From Deferribacteraceae bacterium UBA1873 (GTDB taxonomy: Bacteria; Chrysiogenota; Deferribacteres; Deferribacterales; Flexistipitaceae): a DNA stretch of 59,341 nt. This document shows positions 34,644-44,669 of the stretch, one piece after another. Within the stretch, counting starts at the first letter, position 1. The number at the start of each line of letters is the position of its first letter. Location: contig DDHP01000090.1 of the NCBI GenBank assembly GCA_002338145.1, positions 760 through 60,100 on the forward strand, read 5' to 3'. The translations under genes were made by a program, and so were the position numbers. The notes under the pieces were generated by a model. It was not told the DNA's origin. It ran no database searches and saw only the letters and a list, made by a program, of their open reading frames with translations.

Positions 34644-36686
34644 TCAGGTGAGTTCACCTATTCTGAAAGAACCGTTAATATTTATGTATTTGTTCATTTT
34701 AAAAAGTATAACCAGCGCAATTCCCTGTGCAGTGAGATCAACTCCGCCTTCGGACTGTGAAACCGTTTTTACGATAAAGTAATTCATCCGGAATCTTTCG
34801 TTTGTTTCAATCTTGATAATCTTGTTTAAGGTTCTGTCTTTTATTTCCAGTACCTTATCATGAAAAGTACCTCTGTCAGCAATGTTATTATTGTTTATTA
34901 AAATATTATTATAATCAAAAAAATGAAAATTAAATTCAATCCCGTATAGTATTTCGTTATCATAGTGGGTTTCCACATGGTTGTCAAAAAACAGATTATT
35001 ATCTTTTAATTCGAAAGTTTTTTTGATACTCGTATCATATTTTTCATTGTCAACATATATCCCTCCGCTGCGTTTCAGGGATAGCCCCGATGGAAAAATT
35101 TCAAAGAAAAATGGCTGGTTAACAAAATCACCAATTTCATTGTATGAGCACTGTTCAAATTTTTCATCACTCATTTCATGCACAAAGTGATCCATAAACG
35201 AATATCGTTGATGCCAGTCAAATGTCAAATGCTGTTTCATCTCGTCGGAAACTTCATGAGACATTTCATGAATGGTGGAAATACCTTTTTCTTTTTCTTT
35301 GTCAGTGTTTTCCAGCAATTCGGTGTGGTATGATTCCTTTCTTCTGGTAAGTGTGTTGGATAGGCTGAAATTGACATCCCTGATATCCATTGATCTGAGG
35401 GCACCGCCGGTTTTTGTATCAAAGTGCAGCTTCATTATTTTGTTTGTCAGAATAATTTCCTCATATCCATCTAAATCTATATCTACGTTTTCAACTGCAG
35501 GGGAAATCCTGCCGGTTAACTCTTCATATCTTTTTTCCGCCATAATTAAATATTTAAAGGCATTGTCACGAAGGTTAGGCAGGTATATCCCGCCGAAGAT
35601 ACCGTGCCAGAATACATCATTGCACTGTGCACGGAATATGAAGTCATCCAAAAACATATCTGCGAATTTTGTACGTTTTTTGGTGAGATACAAAATTCTT
35701 TTATGCAGAAGATTTGCTTCAGGATACTTTACCAGAAAGTTGTGCCAGGTGGCCCCTCTGACAAAAATATCGGTTTCTTCACCAAAACTGTTATCTTTCA
35801 GCAAACCTTTCATTTCTTTCATAAGCTGATACTTGTGGGGATTAAGAGACCATTCTCCCATTTCATAGTATGAGGTTATTGGAAGATATGCTAAACCGTT
35901 CGGTCTGTTATCTTTTAGAAATTCTCTGTATGTAGTGCAGAAAACTGAGTCATCGTTATTCAAAGTGTTTACAAAACTTTCAAACCAGCCCTCATTGTAG
36001 ACCCAGTCATATGTTTTCGGCCATGTCCCAAACTTTTCTCCGTCGTCAAAAATAATAGCTGCACTGGATTTAGGTTTGTTTTTTATTTCATGTATATAAT
36101 TAAATATTTCTGCCGGCTTGCTGAAGGGTACGATGTAGCGTAGTGTTTTGTCCACAGGAAAGATACTGAGAACTTTTCCATCCTGTTCAGTATTAAAATA
36201 TCCGTAAGTGTCATCTTTTTCAAACCCCGCCACAAGCAAATGATAATCATCTACTATAACGTATTCTATCCCGCATTCCACTATGTCTTTGACTATAGAG
36301 GGATCCCATACCCGTTCCGTTAACCACAGTCCTTTTGGGGTTTGATCAAAATTTTCCTTTATAAATTCTGATAGCTTGTTAATTTGCTGTATTCTGTCTG
36401 CCGAAGGTATGCTTGCCAGTACTGGCTCATAAAATCCACCGGTGAAAAACTCCACCTGTCCGGTTTTGGCCATATCTGCCATTTTGCTGAAAAAGTCCCC
36501 GTGATGCTTTTGGATATATTCTAACAGCCATCCGCTGAAATGTGCAGAAAATTTAAAAAAAGGATATTCACCCGCTTTTTCAAAAAAAGGCTTATAGCTT
36601 TGATTTATTACTTCATCCACAACATGATGGAAGTTATCCACCGGCTGGTGGCAGTGGATACCGAAAAGTATTGGGAAACCACCCAT
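34644..36686 (-). CDS. GH57 4-alpha-glucanotransferase / alpha-amylase
   Basis: Remodels alpha-1,4-glucans. The 680-residue protein opens with FGIHCHQPVDNF (GH57 conserved region 1). It has Glu124 in GLWLTERVW and Asp214 in IIFDDGEKFG, which align in position with Glu123 and Asp214 of the Thermococcus litoralis 4-alpha-glucanotransferase. The C-terminal half (about 400-680) is the beta-sandwich pair typical of that enzyme (DUF1925/DUF1926-like), including the long LKRSGGIYVDNEKYD region. That makes 4-alpha-glucanotransferase the preferred call over plain amylase. Confidence 0.9.
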   Translation of the reverse strand: MGGFPILFGIHCHQPVDNFHHVVDEVINQSYKPFFEKAGEYPFFKFSAHFSGWLLEYIQKHHGDFFSKMADMAKTGQVEFFTGGFYEPVLASIPSADRIQQINKLSEFIKENFDQTPKGLWLTERVWDPSIVKDIVECGIEYVIVDDYHLLVAGFEKDDTYGYFNTEQDGKVLSIFPVDKTLRYIVPFSKPAEIFNYIHEIKNKPKSSAAIIFDDGEKFGTWPKTYDWVYNEGWFESFVNTLNNDDSVFCTTYREFLKDNRPNGLAYLPITSYYEMGEWSLNPHKYQLMKEMKGLLKDNSFGEETDIFVRGATWHNFLVKYPEANLLHKRILYLTKKRTKFADMFLDDFIFRAQCNDVFWHGIFGGIYLPNLRDNAFKYLIMAEKRYEELTGRISPAVENVDIDLDGYEEIILTNKIMKLHFDTKTGGALRSMDIRDVNFSLSNTLTRRKESYHTELLENTDKEKEKGISTIHEMSHEVSDEMKQHLTFDWHQRYSFMDHFVHEMSDEKFEQCSYNEIGDFVNQPFFFEIFPSGLSLKRSGGIYVDNEKYDTSIKKTFELKDNNLFFDNHVETHYDNEILYGIEFNFHFFDYNNILINNNNIADRGTFHDKVLEIKDRTLNKIIKIETNERFRMNYFIVKTVSQSEGGVDLTAQGIALVILFKMNKYININGSFRIGELT

Positions 36687-36712
36687 TGTCCCTCCTTAGG
36701 TTTTGTATAATT

Positions 36713-38815
36713 TCAGATTGCCCATTCTTGCAAATATTCTTTTTTTACAGGCAAATGTATAAAATCATAAGTTGGTATTAAATCAAGTATATTCCCATTT
36801 TTTACGGCACTTAATCTTATCGGGGCTGTATCCCCGAAAAAATATGAAAGTGATATTTTTATTTCCAGTATTTCATCATAGGCGTGGTCTATATCTAAAT
36901 CTTTGGGTTTGTGTACGGTTAAATCATTTTTATTTAAGTTGAATTCTGTCTTTATAGTTTTATTATTCTGTATTTCCAGGGCGACTTTTGTGCCGTTTAT
37001 TTGTGTTGATTGGTGGGTAAAAACTGCAAGATACAGATATCTGCTGTCAAAGCCCCAGTACAGTTCTTTAAAAAAACCTTTTTCCATGTGCATAGAGGAA
37101 AGATCTTGACTCATATCACAATATCCTGCTCCCATGTATTCAAAAAAATCGGAAATCTTACCATCTATTACAGGTGTTATTGTGTTTTTGGGTAAGATAA
37201 TACCTGTCGGCTCTTCTGAGTGTATGGGCTTGTGCAGATCTTCAGGGATGCTAAGATTCATATATTTGTAAACAGCCTGAAGATGCGATCTGAAAAGACT
37301 GTCAAGAATATCCTGTTGGTTTGTGTGGTGATCATCACCGTACCACCAGAACCAGTCGCTGCCTTCAGCAATCTTTAAAAGCCTGTCCACCTCTGAAACT
37401 TGTTTTTTATTTAATTGTGTTTTGTTTTTGTTAAAAATTGTTTTTGTATCAAAAAGCTTTTCCCATGCTGTGTTTTTTTCGCTATGTCCCACCCATGTAG
37501 CAAAGTCCCCCCGTATCCAAGACCCGGCTATGATTTTGTCCAGGTTATGCTCTTCGGTTTCTTTAATATTTACAGCTTCGGACATTGTGGATGTCTGAAG
37601 CCAGGTTTTGTCAGACAGTTCCTCATAGAGTCTTTCAAAAAACATTCTGGCATTATTGGGATAATATTCCCACGCATTTTCTCCATCTAATATAACCGGT
37701 ACTAAAGGGGAAAAGTCGCAGCTGTCATAGATTACTCTGAGTCTGGATATGAAATCATCTGCTGCCTTTTTTGGATCTTCACTGCTGTATTTGAATCCGA
37801 TAAGATCACTCAGTTGCTTATCTCTGAAAAACAAAAAAAGCCGTTTTCCATTTATTTCGATATAATGACGTTCATACAGACATAGTTTCTTACCTATGTT
37901 GCCAAATGACGTGCCTATACTTTTGGCAAGTATATCTTCATCTGTTGCAGCCCATGTGAACCCCGCTTTATTGAAATATTTAAGGATATCCTGTGAAACA
38001 GAGCCTTCCGCAGGCCATACCCCTTTTGGTTTTTCCCCGAAGTATGTTTCATAAATATTTACCGCTTCCTCCACATGCCATTCGGCGTCTTCACCAAGGT
38101 ATAGTCTGTTTTCAGGAAGTTCGATGTCAGGTAATACTTCTTTTGCTGACTCCATGTTTTCCAGAAGTGGCAGTATAGGATGAAAGTAAGGGGTAACGGA
38201 TATTTCTATATTATTGCTTAAGTTTTGCAGTTGAGTGAATATATATTTGATTTTTTCATGCAATATTCGAATAAGTTCGGATTTCTCGTCTTCTGTATAA
38301 TCACGTTGTTTATGAATCAACTTTTTAATAAATGAGGACTCCTCTCTTATAAAAGTACCTGTCCAGCTTATTAAAAACATAACTTCAACGTCCAGAATCT
38401 CCTTTTCATTTAAACTTTCAGATGAATTGTTTTTATATTTAAGATAGATTTCGTAATATCTTCCTAAAGGCTTAATCATAGTGTTTTCATTTGCCCAGAA
38501 AAGTCTTGGAATAATATATTGGCGCTCGTTAAGTGAGAGCATGTTTACAGGTTTTTTTATTACAGAGAGCGTTTCATCATTGCATTCTGTACTCTGATAA
38601 TCTTTCAGCTGATCCAGAAGGGATGGGACAAAATTAAATGTGGCTTTTATGGGAAAAATTTCATAATATTTCAGCATTTCCGAGTAGTCTTTGATTGCAT
38701 GTAAAAACACCCACGGAAGTTTATATGCACCGGTGAACGGATCCTTATAAACCGGTTGATGCATATGCCACAAAAATAGCAAATATAACTTTTTGTCCTT
38801 TTTTACCTTAGCCAT
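36713..38815 (-). CDS. GH57 amylopullulanase-like glucan hydrolase
   Basis: A 700-residue GH57 protein of the amylopullulanase/COG1449 type. Region 1 is LFLWHMHQPVYKDP (14-26), the nucleophile Glu270 is in KGVWPAEGSV, and the acid/base Asp377 is in VILDGENAW. The C-terminal 150 residues form a separate beta-rich domain similar to those attached to cytosolic GH57 glucan hydrolases. No signal peptide is present, so it should act on intracellular glycogen, possibly as the debranching activity. Its start overlaps the end of the upstream nucleotidyltransferase fusion by 13 bases. Confidence 0.88.
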   Translation of the reverse strand: MAKVKKDKKLYLLFLWHMHQPVYKDPFTGAYKLPWVFLHAIKDYSEMLKYYEIFPIKATFNFVPSLLDQLKDYQSTECNDETLSVIKKPVNMLSLNERQYIIPRLFWANENTMIKPLGRYYEIYLKYKNNSSESLNEKEILDVEVMFLISWTGTFIREESSFIKKLIHKQRDYTEDEKSELIRILHEKIKYIFTQLQNLSNNIEISVTPYFHPILPLLENMESAKEVLPDIELPENRLYLGEDAEWHVEEAVNIYETYFGEKPKGVWPAEGSVSQDILKYFNKAGFTWAATDEDILAKSIGTSFGNIGKKLCLYERHYIEINGKRLFLFFRDKQLSDLIGFKYSSEDPKKAADDFISRLRVIYDSCDFSPLVPVILDGENAWEYYPNNARMFFERLYEELSDKTWLQTSTMSEAVNIKETEEHNLDKIIAGSWIRGDFATWVGHSEKNTAWEKLFDTKTIFNKNKTQLNKKQVSEVDRLLKIAEGSDWFWWYGDDHHTNQQDILDSLFRSHLQAVYKYMNLSIPEDLHKPIHSEEPTGIILPKNTITPVIDGKISDFFEYMGAGYCDMSQDLSSMHMEKGFFKELYWGFDSRYLYLAVFTHQSTQINGTKVALEIQNNKTIKTEFNLNKNDLTVHKPKDLDIDHAYDEILEIKISLSYFFGDTAPIRLSAVKNGNILDLIPTYDFIHLPVKKEYLQEWAI

Positions 38816-41289
38816 TCATCTATCCTGATTTTGATATCTTCAAGTAACTTTTTATTGTTTTCATCGTCTGTAGATTCAATGTAAAGGTGTAAATTTGCAG
38901 AATACTGATCCGGAATCATTAGAACAGAGCCTTTGTTTTTGTAAAATATTTTAATGCCGTCGGTATAGTCAGCCTCATAGTTATTCGCATACTCCCCCAT
39001 TTTACGCATAATGGTTCCTTTTTTGTTGGATGGGCAGGTTATTACATTATGCGTGAAGCAGAATTTTGGTATAAGGTTCAGAATGTCTGCTATTGTTTTA
39101 TTAATTTCAATAAGCATTTCCATTATTTTTAAAACATTGTACATTGCATCCGAGCAAAGGGAATAATTACTGAAAACTAAATTGAAATCGGAGTCCACAA
39201 AGATATCGTAGTTTTTTATGGTATCAGTACCGATTCCGGTAGTTTTCCCTCTGTGGATGTTCACTTTCTTCAGTTTATTATCAAAAATATCAGGAATGGC
39301 TATAGGTAAATATGCTTGAATCGTTTCTTTTGCACTAATATCGATTAGCTTTAACGTTACTAAAACTGTTTCAACGGGGGTTAACGCTTTTCCATTCGGA
39401 GTAATTATCGTAAATTTTTCTCCGTTTTGGAAAATAATGACCCCCATATCAGCTTCCAGAGCCATGACAATTTTTTTGATTTCGTTTATTGATTTGTTGG
39501 TGTTTTTATATGACTTTGCCAGTTTTTTTTGGTCGTGATAAGCATTTAATATAATGGAATTAACACCCAGATCGTTAAGTATAATGGGAAATATACCTGT
39601 CGTTGTCCCGTTAAAAAGATCTGCTACTATTTTAAGCTTTTTTGACTTGAAATATTCTGCATTTATATTGTTATGCAGGTATTTCAGATATTGCTCCTGA
39701 AAATCTTTAAGCTCGATAATTTCCCCTATTTCTTCGTGGTGGGCCCGTCTGAAATTTTCTCTGAAATATGCTTTTTCGATATTTTTTTCTGTTGCTGAAT
39801 CAATGGGAATCCCCGTTTTTTGTATAAAAAGTATCTCTGTAAATGTGTCGTGGGTACTTGATTGGCGGAAATGGATACCCATTGCAGCATCTTTTGTATT
39901 TAGATGCAGCTTGGCAGGTGGCAGGGCACTCATCCGCAAGTCAAAAACATTTATCCCGGTGGACAGCAGTCCACCCAAAAAAGAACGTTTCAGCATTTGG
40001 GAAGCTGAGTGATAGTCTCTGCTTACCACCACATAAGAATTTTGGGGGATGCTGCTTCCGGTTGCTGCCCCAAGTTTTGCCGCCAGATCCGGAGATAATT
40101 CAACATTAGTCAGCCCTGAAACCTTGCCACCTTCAAAAATAGTTTTTTTCCACTTATCACCCCATATGAGGTTGCTGCTCAGTATAGAGTCTTCTTCAAT
40201 CTGTTTGCCCGGCCAGACAATTATATCTTTTTCAAAAACAACAAAATCGCCTATTTTAGTATTTTCGGCCACAATGCCGCCGTTACTCATATTTACATTA
40301 TTTCCTATAATCACATCATTGCATATTACGCAATTATCAAGGATACAGTTGTTTCCAATGGTTACTTTATCCCATATTATACTGTTTTGTATCTTGGTAT
40401 TATTCCCAACAGAGACATCCGATCCTATGCAGCTATCTGCTATATAAGCATTTTCACCCACTTCAACATGTTTCCCAGTGACCACTGTGCCTTTGGCTGC
40501 TTTTTCTATGCCGGGGCTGTCCTCCTGGTAATACAGCCTGAAATGTTCATTGTCTTTCACATTACCGGGGATGGCAATATCCACTTTATCCTGCAAAATA
40601 TCCAATACTGAGTCTCGGTAGGATGAAGGATTGCCCACATCCCTCCAGTATCCTTCTGCATTAAAACCGTAAAGGGTGATACCTTTGTTCATAATAAGTG
40701 GAAAAAGATCCTTGGAAAAATCAAAGGGCTTGTTGTCAGGGATTAAATCAAATATATCTCTTTCAATAACATAAATGCCGGTGTTTATGGTGTCACTGAA
40801 TACTTCCCCCCATCCGGGTTTTTCCAGAAATTTTACAATTCTGCCGTTTTTATCTGTTATTACAACACCAAACTGAAGGGGATCTTCTACGGAAGTTAAA
40901 CAGATTGTTGCCCTGGAGTGTTTGTCCCGGTGAAAATCTATTAATTTGTTGATATTAAAATCTGTAATAAGATCTCCGCTTATAATCAGAGATGTTTTAT
41001 CTATATATTCTGATGCTTTTTTTACCGCACCTGCAGTTCCGAAATCATCTTCAGGTAATATGTATCTGATTTTTATTCCGAAATCTTCTCCGTTTCCGAA
41101 ATAATTTTTTACTGTATCAGCTCTAAAATACAGCAAAATTATAAACTCAGTAATACCTGTTTTTTTAACCGTGTTTATAACATGCTCCATCATGGGAAGA
41201 TTTACCACCGGCAGCATCGGTTTGGGAAGAGAGGAGGAGAGTGGTTGTATCCTTGTTCCGAACCCTCCTGCCATAATGATTGCTTTCAT
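38803..41289 (-). CDS. Nucleotidyltransferase / hexapeptide / phosphomannomutase-like fusion
   Basis: An 828-residue protein with three parts. Residues 1-235 are a sugar-1-phosphate nucleotidyltransferase with MAGGFGTRIQPL, KPMLPV and GDLITD. Residues about 260-380 are left-handed beta-helix hexapeptide repeats. Residues about 390-828 have a phosphohexomutase-like fold. In the mutase part the phosphoserine loop (usually TASHNP) reads RQSSTHD (475-481) and the metal loop (usually DGDxDR) reads EADMGV (612-617). Mutase activity is therefore doubtful, as in other members of this fusion family. It may make a nucleotide sugar for glgA; the nucleotide and sugar are not determined. Confidence 0.9.
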   Translation of the reverse strand: MKAIIMAGGFGTRIQPLSSSLPKPMLPVVNLPMMEHVINTVKKTGITEFIILLYFRADTVKNYFGNGEDFGIKIRYILPEDDFGTAGAVKKASEYIDKTSLIISGDLITDFNINKLIDFHRDKHSRATICLTSVEDPLQFGVVITDKNGRIVKFLEKPGWGEVFSDTINTGIYVIERDIFDLIPDNKPFDFSKDLFPLIMNKGITLYGFNAEGYWRDVGNPSSYRDSVLDILQDKVDIAIPGNVKDNEHFRLYYQEDSPGIEKAAKGTVVTGKHVEVGENAYIADSCIGSDVSVGNNTKIQNSIIWDKVTIGNNCILDNCVICNDVIIGNNVNMSNGGIVAENTKIGDFVVFEKDIIVWPGKQIEEDSILSSNLIWGDKWKKTIFEGGKVSGLTNVELSPDLAAKLGAATGSSIPQNSYVVVSRDYHSASQMLKRSFLGGLLSTGINVFDLRMSALPPAKLHLNTKDAAMGIHFRQSSTHDTFTEILFIQKTGIPIDSATEKNIEKAYFRENFRRAHHEEIGEIIELKDFQEQYLKYLHNNINAEYFKSKKLKIVADLFNGTTTGIFPIILNDLGVNSIILNAYHDQKKLAKSYKNTNKSINEIKKIVMALEADMGVIIFQNGEKFTIITPNGKALTPVETVLVTLKLIDISAKETIQAYLPIAIPDIFDNKLKKVNIHRGKTTGIGTDTIKNYDIFVDSDFNLVFSNYSLCSDAMYNVLKIMEMLIEINKTIADILNLIPKFCFTHNVITCPSNKKGTIMRKMGEYANNYEADYTDGIKIFYKNKGSVLMIPDQYSANLHLYIESTDDENNKKLLEDIKIRIDEWLR

Positions 41290-41310
41290 TTTTACTTTTT
41301 CACCTTTGTT

Positions 41311-43869
41311 TTATTCCCAGATAACCATATTGTTCTCAAACTTGTTAACAACAAAATCGTGTGTGGGAAAGCCTGCGAAAACAAGTTTCATTTTGCCAGC
41401 ACACTTAAGTGTCAGTTTCTTTTTGTATAAGGAAAGTAAATTTTCATCCTCTTCACCTTCATGATTCAACTGTATAAAAATAGGATTGTTAAAACCGGAA
41501 CTTTTTGAATTAAATTCCATGATAGCGTAAACTGCCACGTTTTGGGGATTTATACCATTGGTGTACACTTCTGCACATAATTCCGCTTCTTCTCCCAGAT
41601 ATAGGTTATCAGCTGTGAGATATCCTTTTACTATTTTAATATCCTTCCATTTGTTCTTCAGGTCATTTTTCCAGACTATAAAGTCTTTCAAATTTTTAAA
41701 GTCATTTTTTATGTATTCGTTATGTATTTTGTGGAGATGTGCATAGAATTTTTCGTAATACTCCTTTACCATTCTTGTGGTGTTAAAATTCATACAAACT
41801 TCTTTGATGGATGCTTTCATCATTTGAATCCACTGTCTGGGAAGCCCTGATTTGTCTTTATCGTAAAATAATGGGGTTATTTCATGCTCCAGTTTGTCAT
41901 AAATTTCCTGGGCTTCCACATAGTCCTGATATTCATAATCTTCGTATTCTTCACCGGCTCCAATTGTCCATCCGTTGTAGCCGTTGTAGCCTTCAACCCA
42001 CCAGCCGTCCAAAATGGAAAAATTTAGGCCGCCATTGGCTGCCACTTTCATGCCGCTGGTACCACTTGCCTCCATTGGCCGTCTTGGGGTATTAATCCAT
42101 ACATCAACGCCTCTGACAATATATTTTGCCACTTCTATATCATAATCTTCTACAAATGCGATTTTATCTCTGAACTCAGGTTGTCTGGCTATATGATAGA
42201 TTTTCTTTATTATTTCCTTGCCCTCTGTGTCTTTTGGATGTGCTTTACCGGCAATGATAATCTGCACAGGTAAATCGGGGTTGTTAAGGATTTTGTTCAG
42301 CCTTTCTGTGTCAGAAAACAGCAGGGCAGCCCTTTTATATGAGGCGAATCTTCTGGCAAAGCCAAGGGTGAGTATGTTGGGATTTAAGATTTCGTTTGCT
42401 TTTAGCATTTCACCTTGTGAACCGCCTCTGAAGCTTATTCCGGATTTCACCTTTGTTCTTATAAATTCCACCAGCCTCACTTTCTGGGTCTGTTTTGCCT
42501 CAAAAAGCTCAAGATCCGGAATATCGTCCACATTTTCCCATAATTCAAAGTGGTAAGGTTTTATGTGCCAGTTTTCTCCAAGGTATCTGTTGTATAGTGT
42601 CTTGAGCTCATCGGATATCCATGTGGGCAGATGTATTCCGTTTGTAATGTAATCGATGGGGATAAAAGCATCGTTTAATTCCGGCCATAGTGGAGAAAAG
42701 ATGGTTTTTGAAACGGATCCATGGAGTTTGCTGACTCCGTTTCTGTAAGCACTCATTTTAACACCGCATACAGCCATGGAAAAAGGTTCGTTTGTATCTG
42801 CCGGATTGAATCTTCCCAAGCCCATTATATCATGGGGCTTGACCGGAGAATTATCCAATATAGGACCCAAATGGTGAAAAATATCCTCCTGACTGAATTT
42901 GTCAAAACCTGCCGGTACAGGGGTATGTGTAGTAAAAACTGTAGTTTTTTTTATGAATTCCACCGCTTCGTCAAAAGAAAGGTTTTTTTCGGTAACCAAA
43001 TTTCTAAGACGTTCAATAAAAGAAAAAGCCGGATGACCTTCATTTATGTGGTATACTGTGGGGCTGATACCAAGTTTTGTGAGCGCCCGTATACCTCCTA
43101 CGCCGAGGATAATTTCCTGTTTTATTCTCATACCCATATCGCCGTCATAAAGTTTGCCAGTTATAGCTCTGTCTTCTTCAGAGTTTTTATCTATATCCGT
43201 ATCCAGAAGTATGAATCGTACAAATCCCATGTCCACTTGCCATAAGCGCACATAAATGATTCTCTCTTGAGCTTCAATCTCAATGTAGGTCTCGTTACCG
43301 TTTTCGTCTCTAATTCTGGAGATAGGCATTTTCATAAATTCATTGTAAGGGTAGGTCTCAAGCTGCCATCCATCTGAGTTTAAATACTGATGGAAATAGC
43401 CGTTTCTGTATAAAAGCCCAACAGCGACAAAAGGAATACCCAAATCGCTCGAAGATTTGCAGTGGTCCCCTGATAAAATCCCTAAACCTCCGGCATATGT
43501 CTGTAATGACTCATGTATACCGTATTCAGCAGAAAAATAGGCCACCTGAAAATTCTGAAAATCCGGACTGGGGGAGATAGATTCAAACCATTTCGGATTT
43601 TTTATATAATCAATATATTCGCCCCAGACATTGTCCAGTCTGGACAAAAAAACCTGATCTTTTTCCAGCACGGACAAATCTTCTGTGCTTAAGGACTGTA
43701 TGACTTCTATGGGGTTGTACTGAGTTTGCCACCATAAATCAGGGTTAATCATTTTAAAAAGATCTTTGGCTGAATTGTTGTAAGTCCACCACAAATTGTA
43801 AGCCAGAGACTCCAGTCTGCTTAATTTGTCTGGAAAATTAAGTCCTACATAATATTCTTTTATTTGCAT
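41311..43869 (-). CDS. glgP: Alpha-glucan (glycogen) phosphorylase, GT35
   Basis: Releases glucose 1-phosphate from alpha-1,4-glucan. The 852-residue short-type phosphorylase has the AEYGIHESLQTYAGGLG segment near residue 120, the RPMEASGTSGMKVAANG motif and further the LDGWWVEGYNG loop. The Lys in GTSGMK is the PLP-binding residue. I chose the ATG at 43869 (GGAGGAAAA upstream); the open frame extends 12 codons further without a better site. It is the first gene of the glycogen operon. Confidence 0.93.
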   Translation of the reverse strand: MQIKEYYVGLNFPDKLSRLESLAYNLWWTYNNSAKDLFKMINPDLWWQTQYNPIEVIQSLSTEDLSVLEKDQVFLSRLDNVWGEYIDYIKNPKWFESISPSPDFQNFQVAYFSAEYGIHESLQTYAGGLGILSGDHCKSSSDLGIPFVAVGLLYRNGYFHQYLNSDGWQLETYPYNEFMKMPISRIRDENGNETYIEIEAQERIIYVRLWQVDMGFVRFILLDTDIDKNSEEDRAITGKLYDGDMGMRIKQEIILGVGGIRALTKLGISPTVYHINEGHPAFSFIERLRNLVTEKNLSFDEAVEFIKKTTVFTTHTPVPAGFDKFSQEDIFHHLGPILDNSPVKPHDIMGLGRFNPADTNEPFSMAVCGVKMSAYRNGVSKLHGSVSKTIFSPLWPELNDAFIPIDYITNGIHLPTWISDELKTLYNRYLGENWHIKPYHFELWENVDDIPDLELFEAKQTQKVRLVEFIRTKVKSGISFRGGSQGEMLKANEILNPNILTLGFARRFASYKRAALLFSDTERLNKILNNPDLPVQIIIAGKAHPKDTEGKEIIKKIYHIARQPEFRDKIAFVEDYDIEVAKYIVRGVDVWINTPRRPMEASGTSGMKVAANGGLNFSILDGWWVEGYNGYNGWTIGAGEEYEDYEYQDYVEAQEIYDKLEHEITPLFYDKDKSGLPRQWIQMMKASIKEVCMNFNTTRMVKEYYEKFYAHLHKIHNEYIKNDFKNLKDFIVWKNDLKNKWKDIKIVKGYLTADNLYLGEEAELCAEVYTNGINPQNVAVYAIMEFNSKSSGFNNPIFIQLNHEGEEDENLLSLYKKKLTLKCAGKMKLVFAGFPTHDFVVNKFENNMVIWE

Positions 43870-43924
43870 TTTTCCTCCATTTTGATGTAAAAAAACCACT
43901 GCCATGCGTTGTTTATATGCCTAT

Positions 43925-43933
43925 ATTATAGCA
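43925..43933 (-). promoter_or_regulatory. Extended -10 promoter of the glycogen operon
   Basis: On the minus strand TGC-TATAAT (43933-43925) is a perfect extended -10 element. No convincing -35 hexamer lies 16-18 bases upstream. The leader before the glgP ATG would be about 50 bases. The rest of the 191-base gap to the next gene has nothing recognisable. Confidence 0.55.
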
Positions 43934-44060
43934 TAAATATGTCTGGGTGCATAGAAAGAAATGTAAAAATCCGGGTTAAATTAGAATATCTTTTGTTTGA
44001 CAAACAGCTTAAGGATACCAGAAAAAGTATATTTTTTCAGTAGGCTATGTATTTAAAATT

Positions 44061-44564
44061 TTATTTTGAAATTTGACTTAAAATGTTTTCCAAGAAATCC
44101 TCATTCAGAGCACCTATGTAGAAATTAAACAGGCTGCCACCGGGGGCATAAAATATATTTGTGGGCAAGCTTGAGATATTCAGCTTCCTCTGTAAAGCTT
44201 TTTCCGCATGGTAGGTGGGATACGGAATATCCATCTCCTCTACAAAATCAACGGCATCCTGCATACTTTCGTCCACACTTAAACCTATAATTATAAATCT
44301 GTCTTTGTGTTTATTGTATACATCAATAAAACCGGGAATTTCCGACTTACACGGCGGACACCACGATGCAAAGAAATTTACCAGAATAATTTTATCGGAA
44401 TATTTATCTTTTATCTCTTCAAATTTCTTTAATCCAACATTTTCCAACACTTCTCCATTATCTGTTGCAGCACTTTTATCTGTTGAATCACAGGCTGTAA
44501 ACAGCAAAGATGAAAAAACAATAAATAAAGTAATAACTGCTCTTTTGTTAAAGAAAATATTCAT
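44061..44564 (-). CDS. TlpA/ResA-like thioredoxin-fold lipoprotein
   Basis: A 167-residue extracytoplasmic thiol-disulfide oxidoreductase. Residues 1-25 are a lipoprotein signal peptide with lipobox LFTAC (lipidated Cys25); Asp at +2 would favour retention in the inner membrane by the E. coli Lol rule. The redox motif is WCPPC within FFASWCPPCKSEIP. The Leu-Pro cis-proline loop follows as SSLPTNIF. It may act in cytochrome maturation or periplasmic protein reduction. It stands alone between der and the glycogen operon. Confidence 0.9.
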   Translation of the reverse strand: MNIFFNKRAVITLFIVFSSLLFTACDSTDKSAATDNGEVLENVGLKKFEEIKDKYSDKIILVNFFASWCPPCKSEIPGFIDVYNKHKDRFIIIGLSVDESMQDAVDFVEEMDIPYPTYHAEKALQRKLNISSLPTNIFYAPGGSLFNFYIGALNEDFLENILSQISK

Positions 44565-44669
44565 AGCTTTCTCCTGTTAGTATCAAGTTAATTATATCTT
44601 TGAATTATTACGTATCATAACGTAGAAGAAAATTTTTTCAAGAAAAATTGAAAAATATGCATATATGAA

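Noticed and set aside
38803..41289. Calling the fusion a GDP-mannose pyrophosphorylase or glgC
   Set aside because: Nucleotide and sugar specificity cannot be read from the visible motifs; only the nucleotidyltransferase family is supported.
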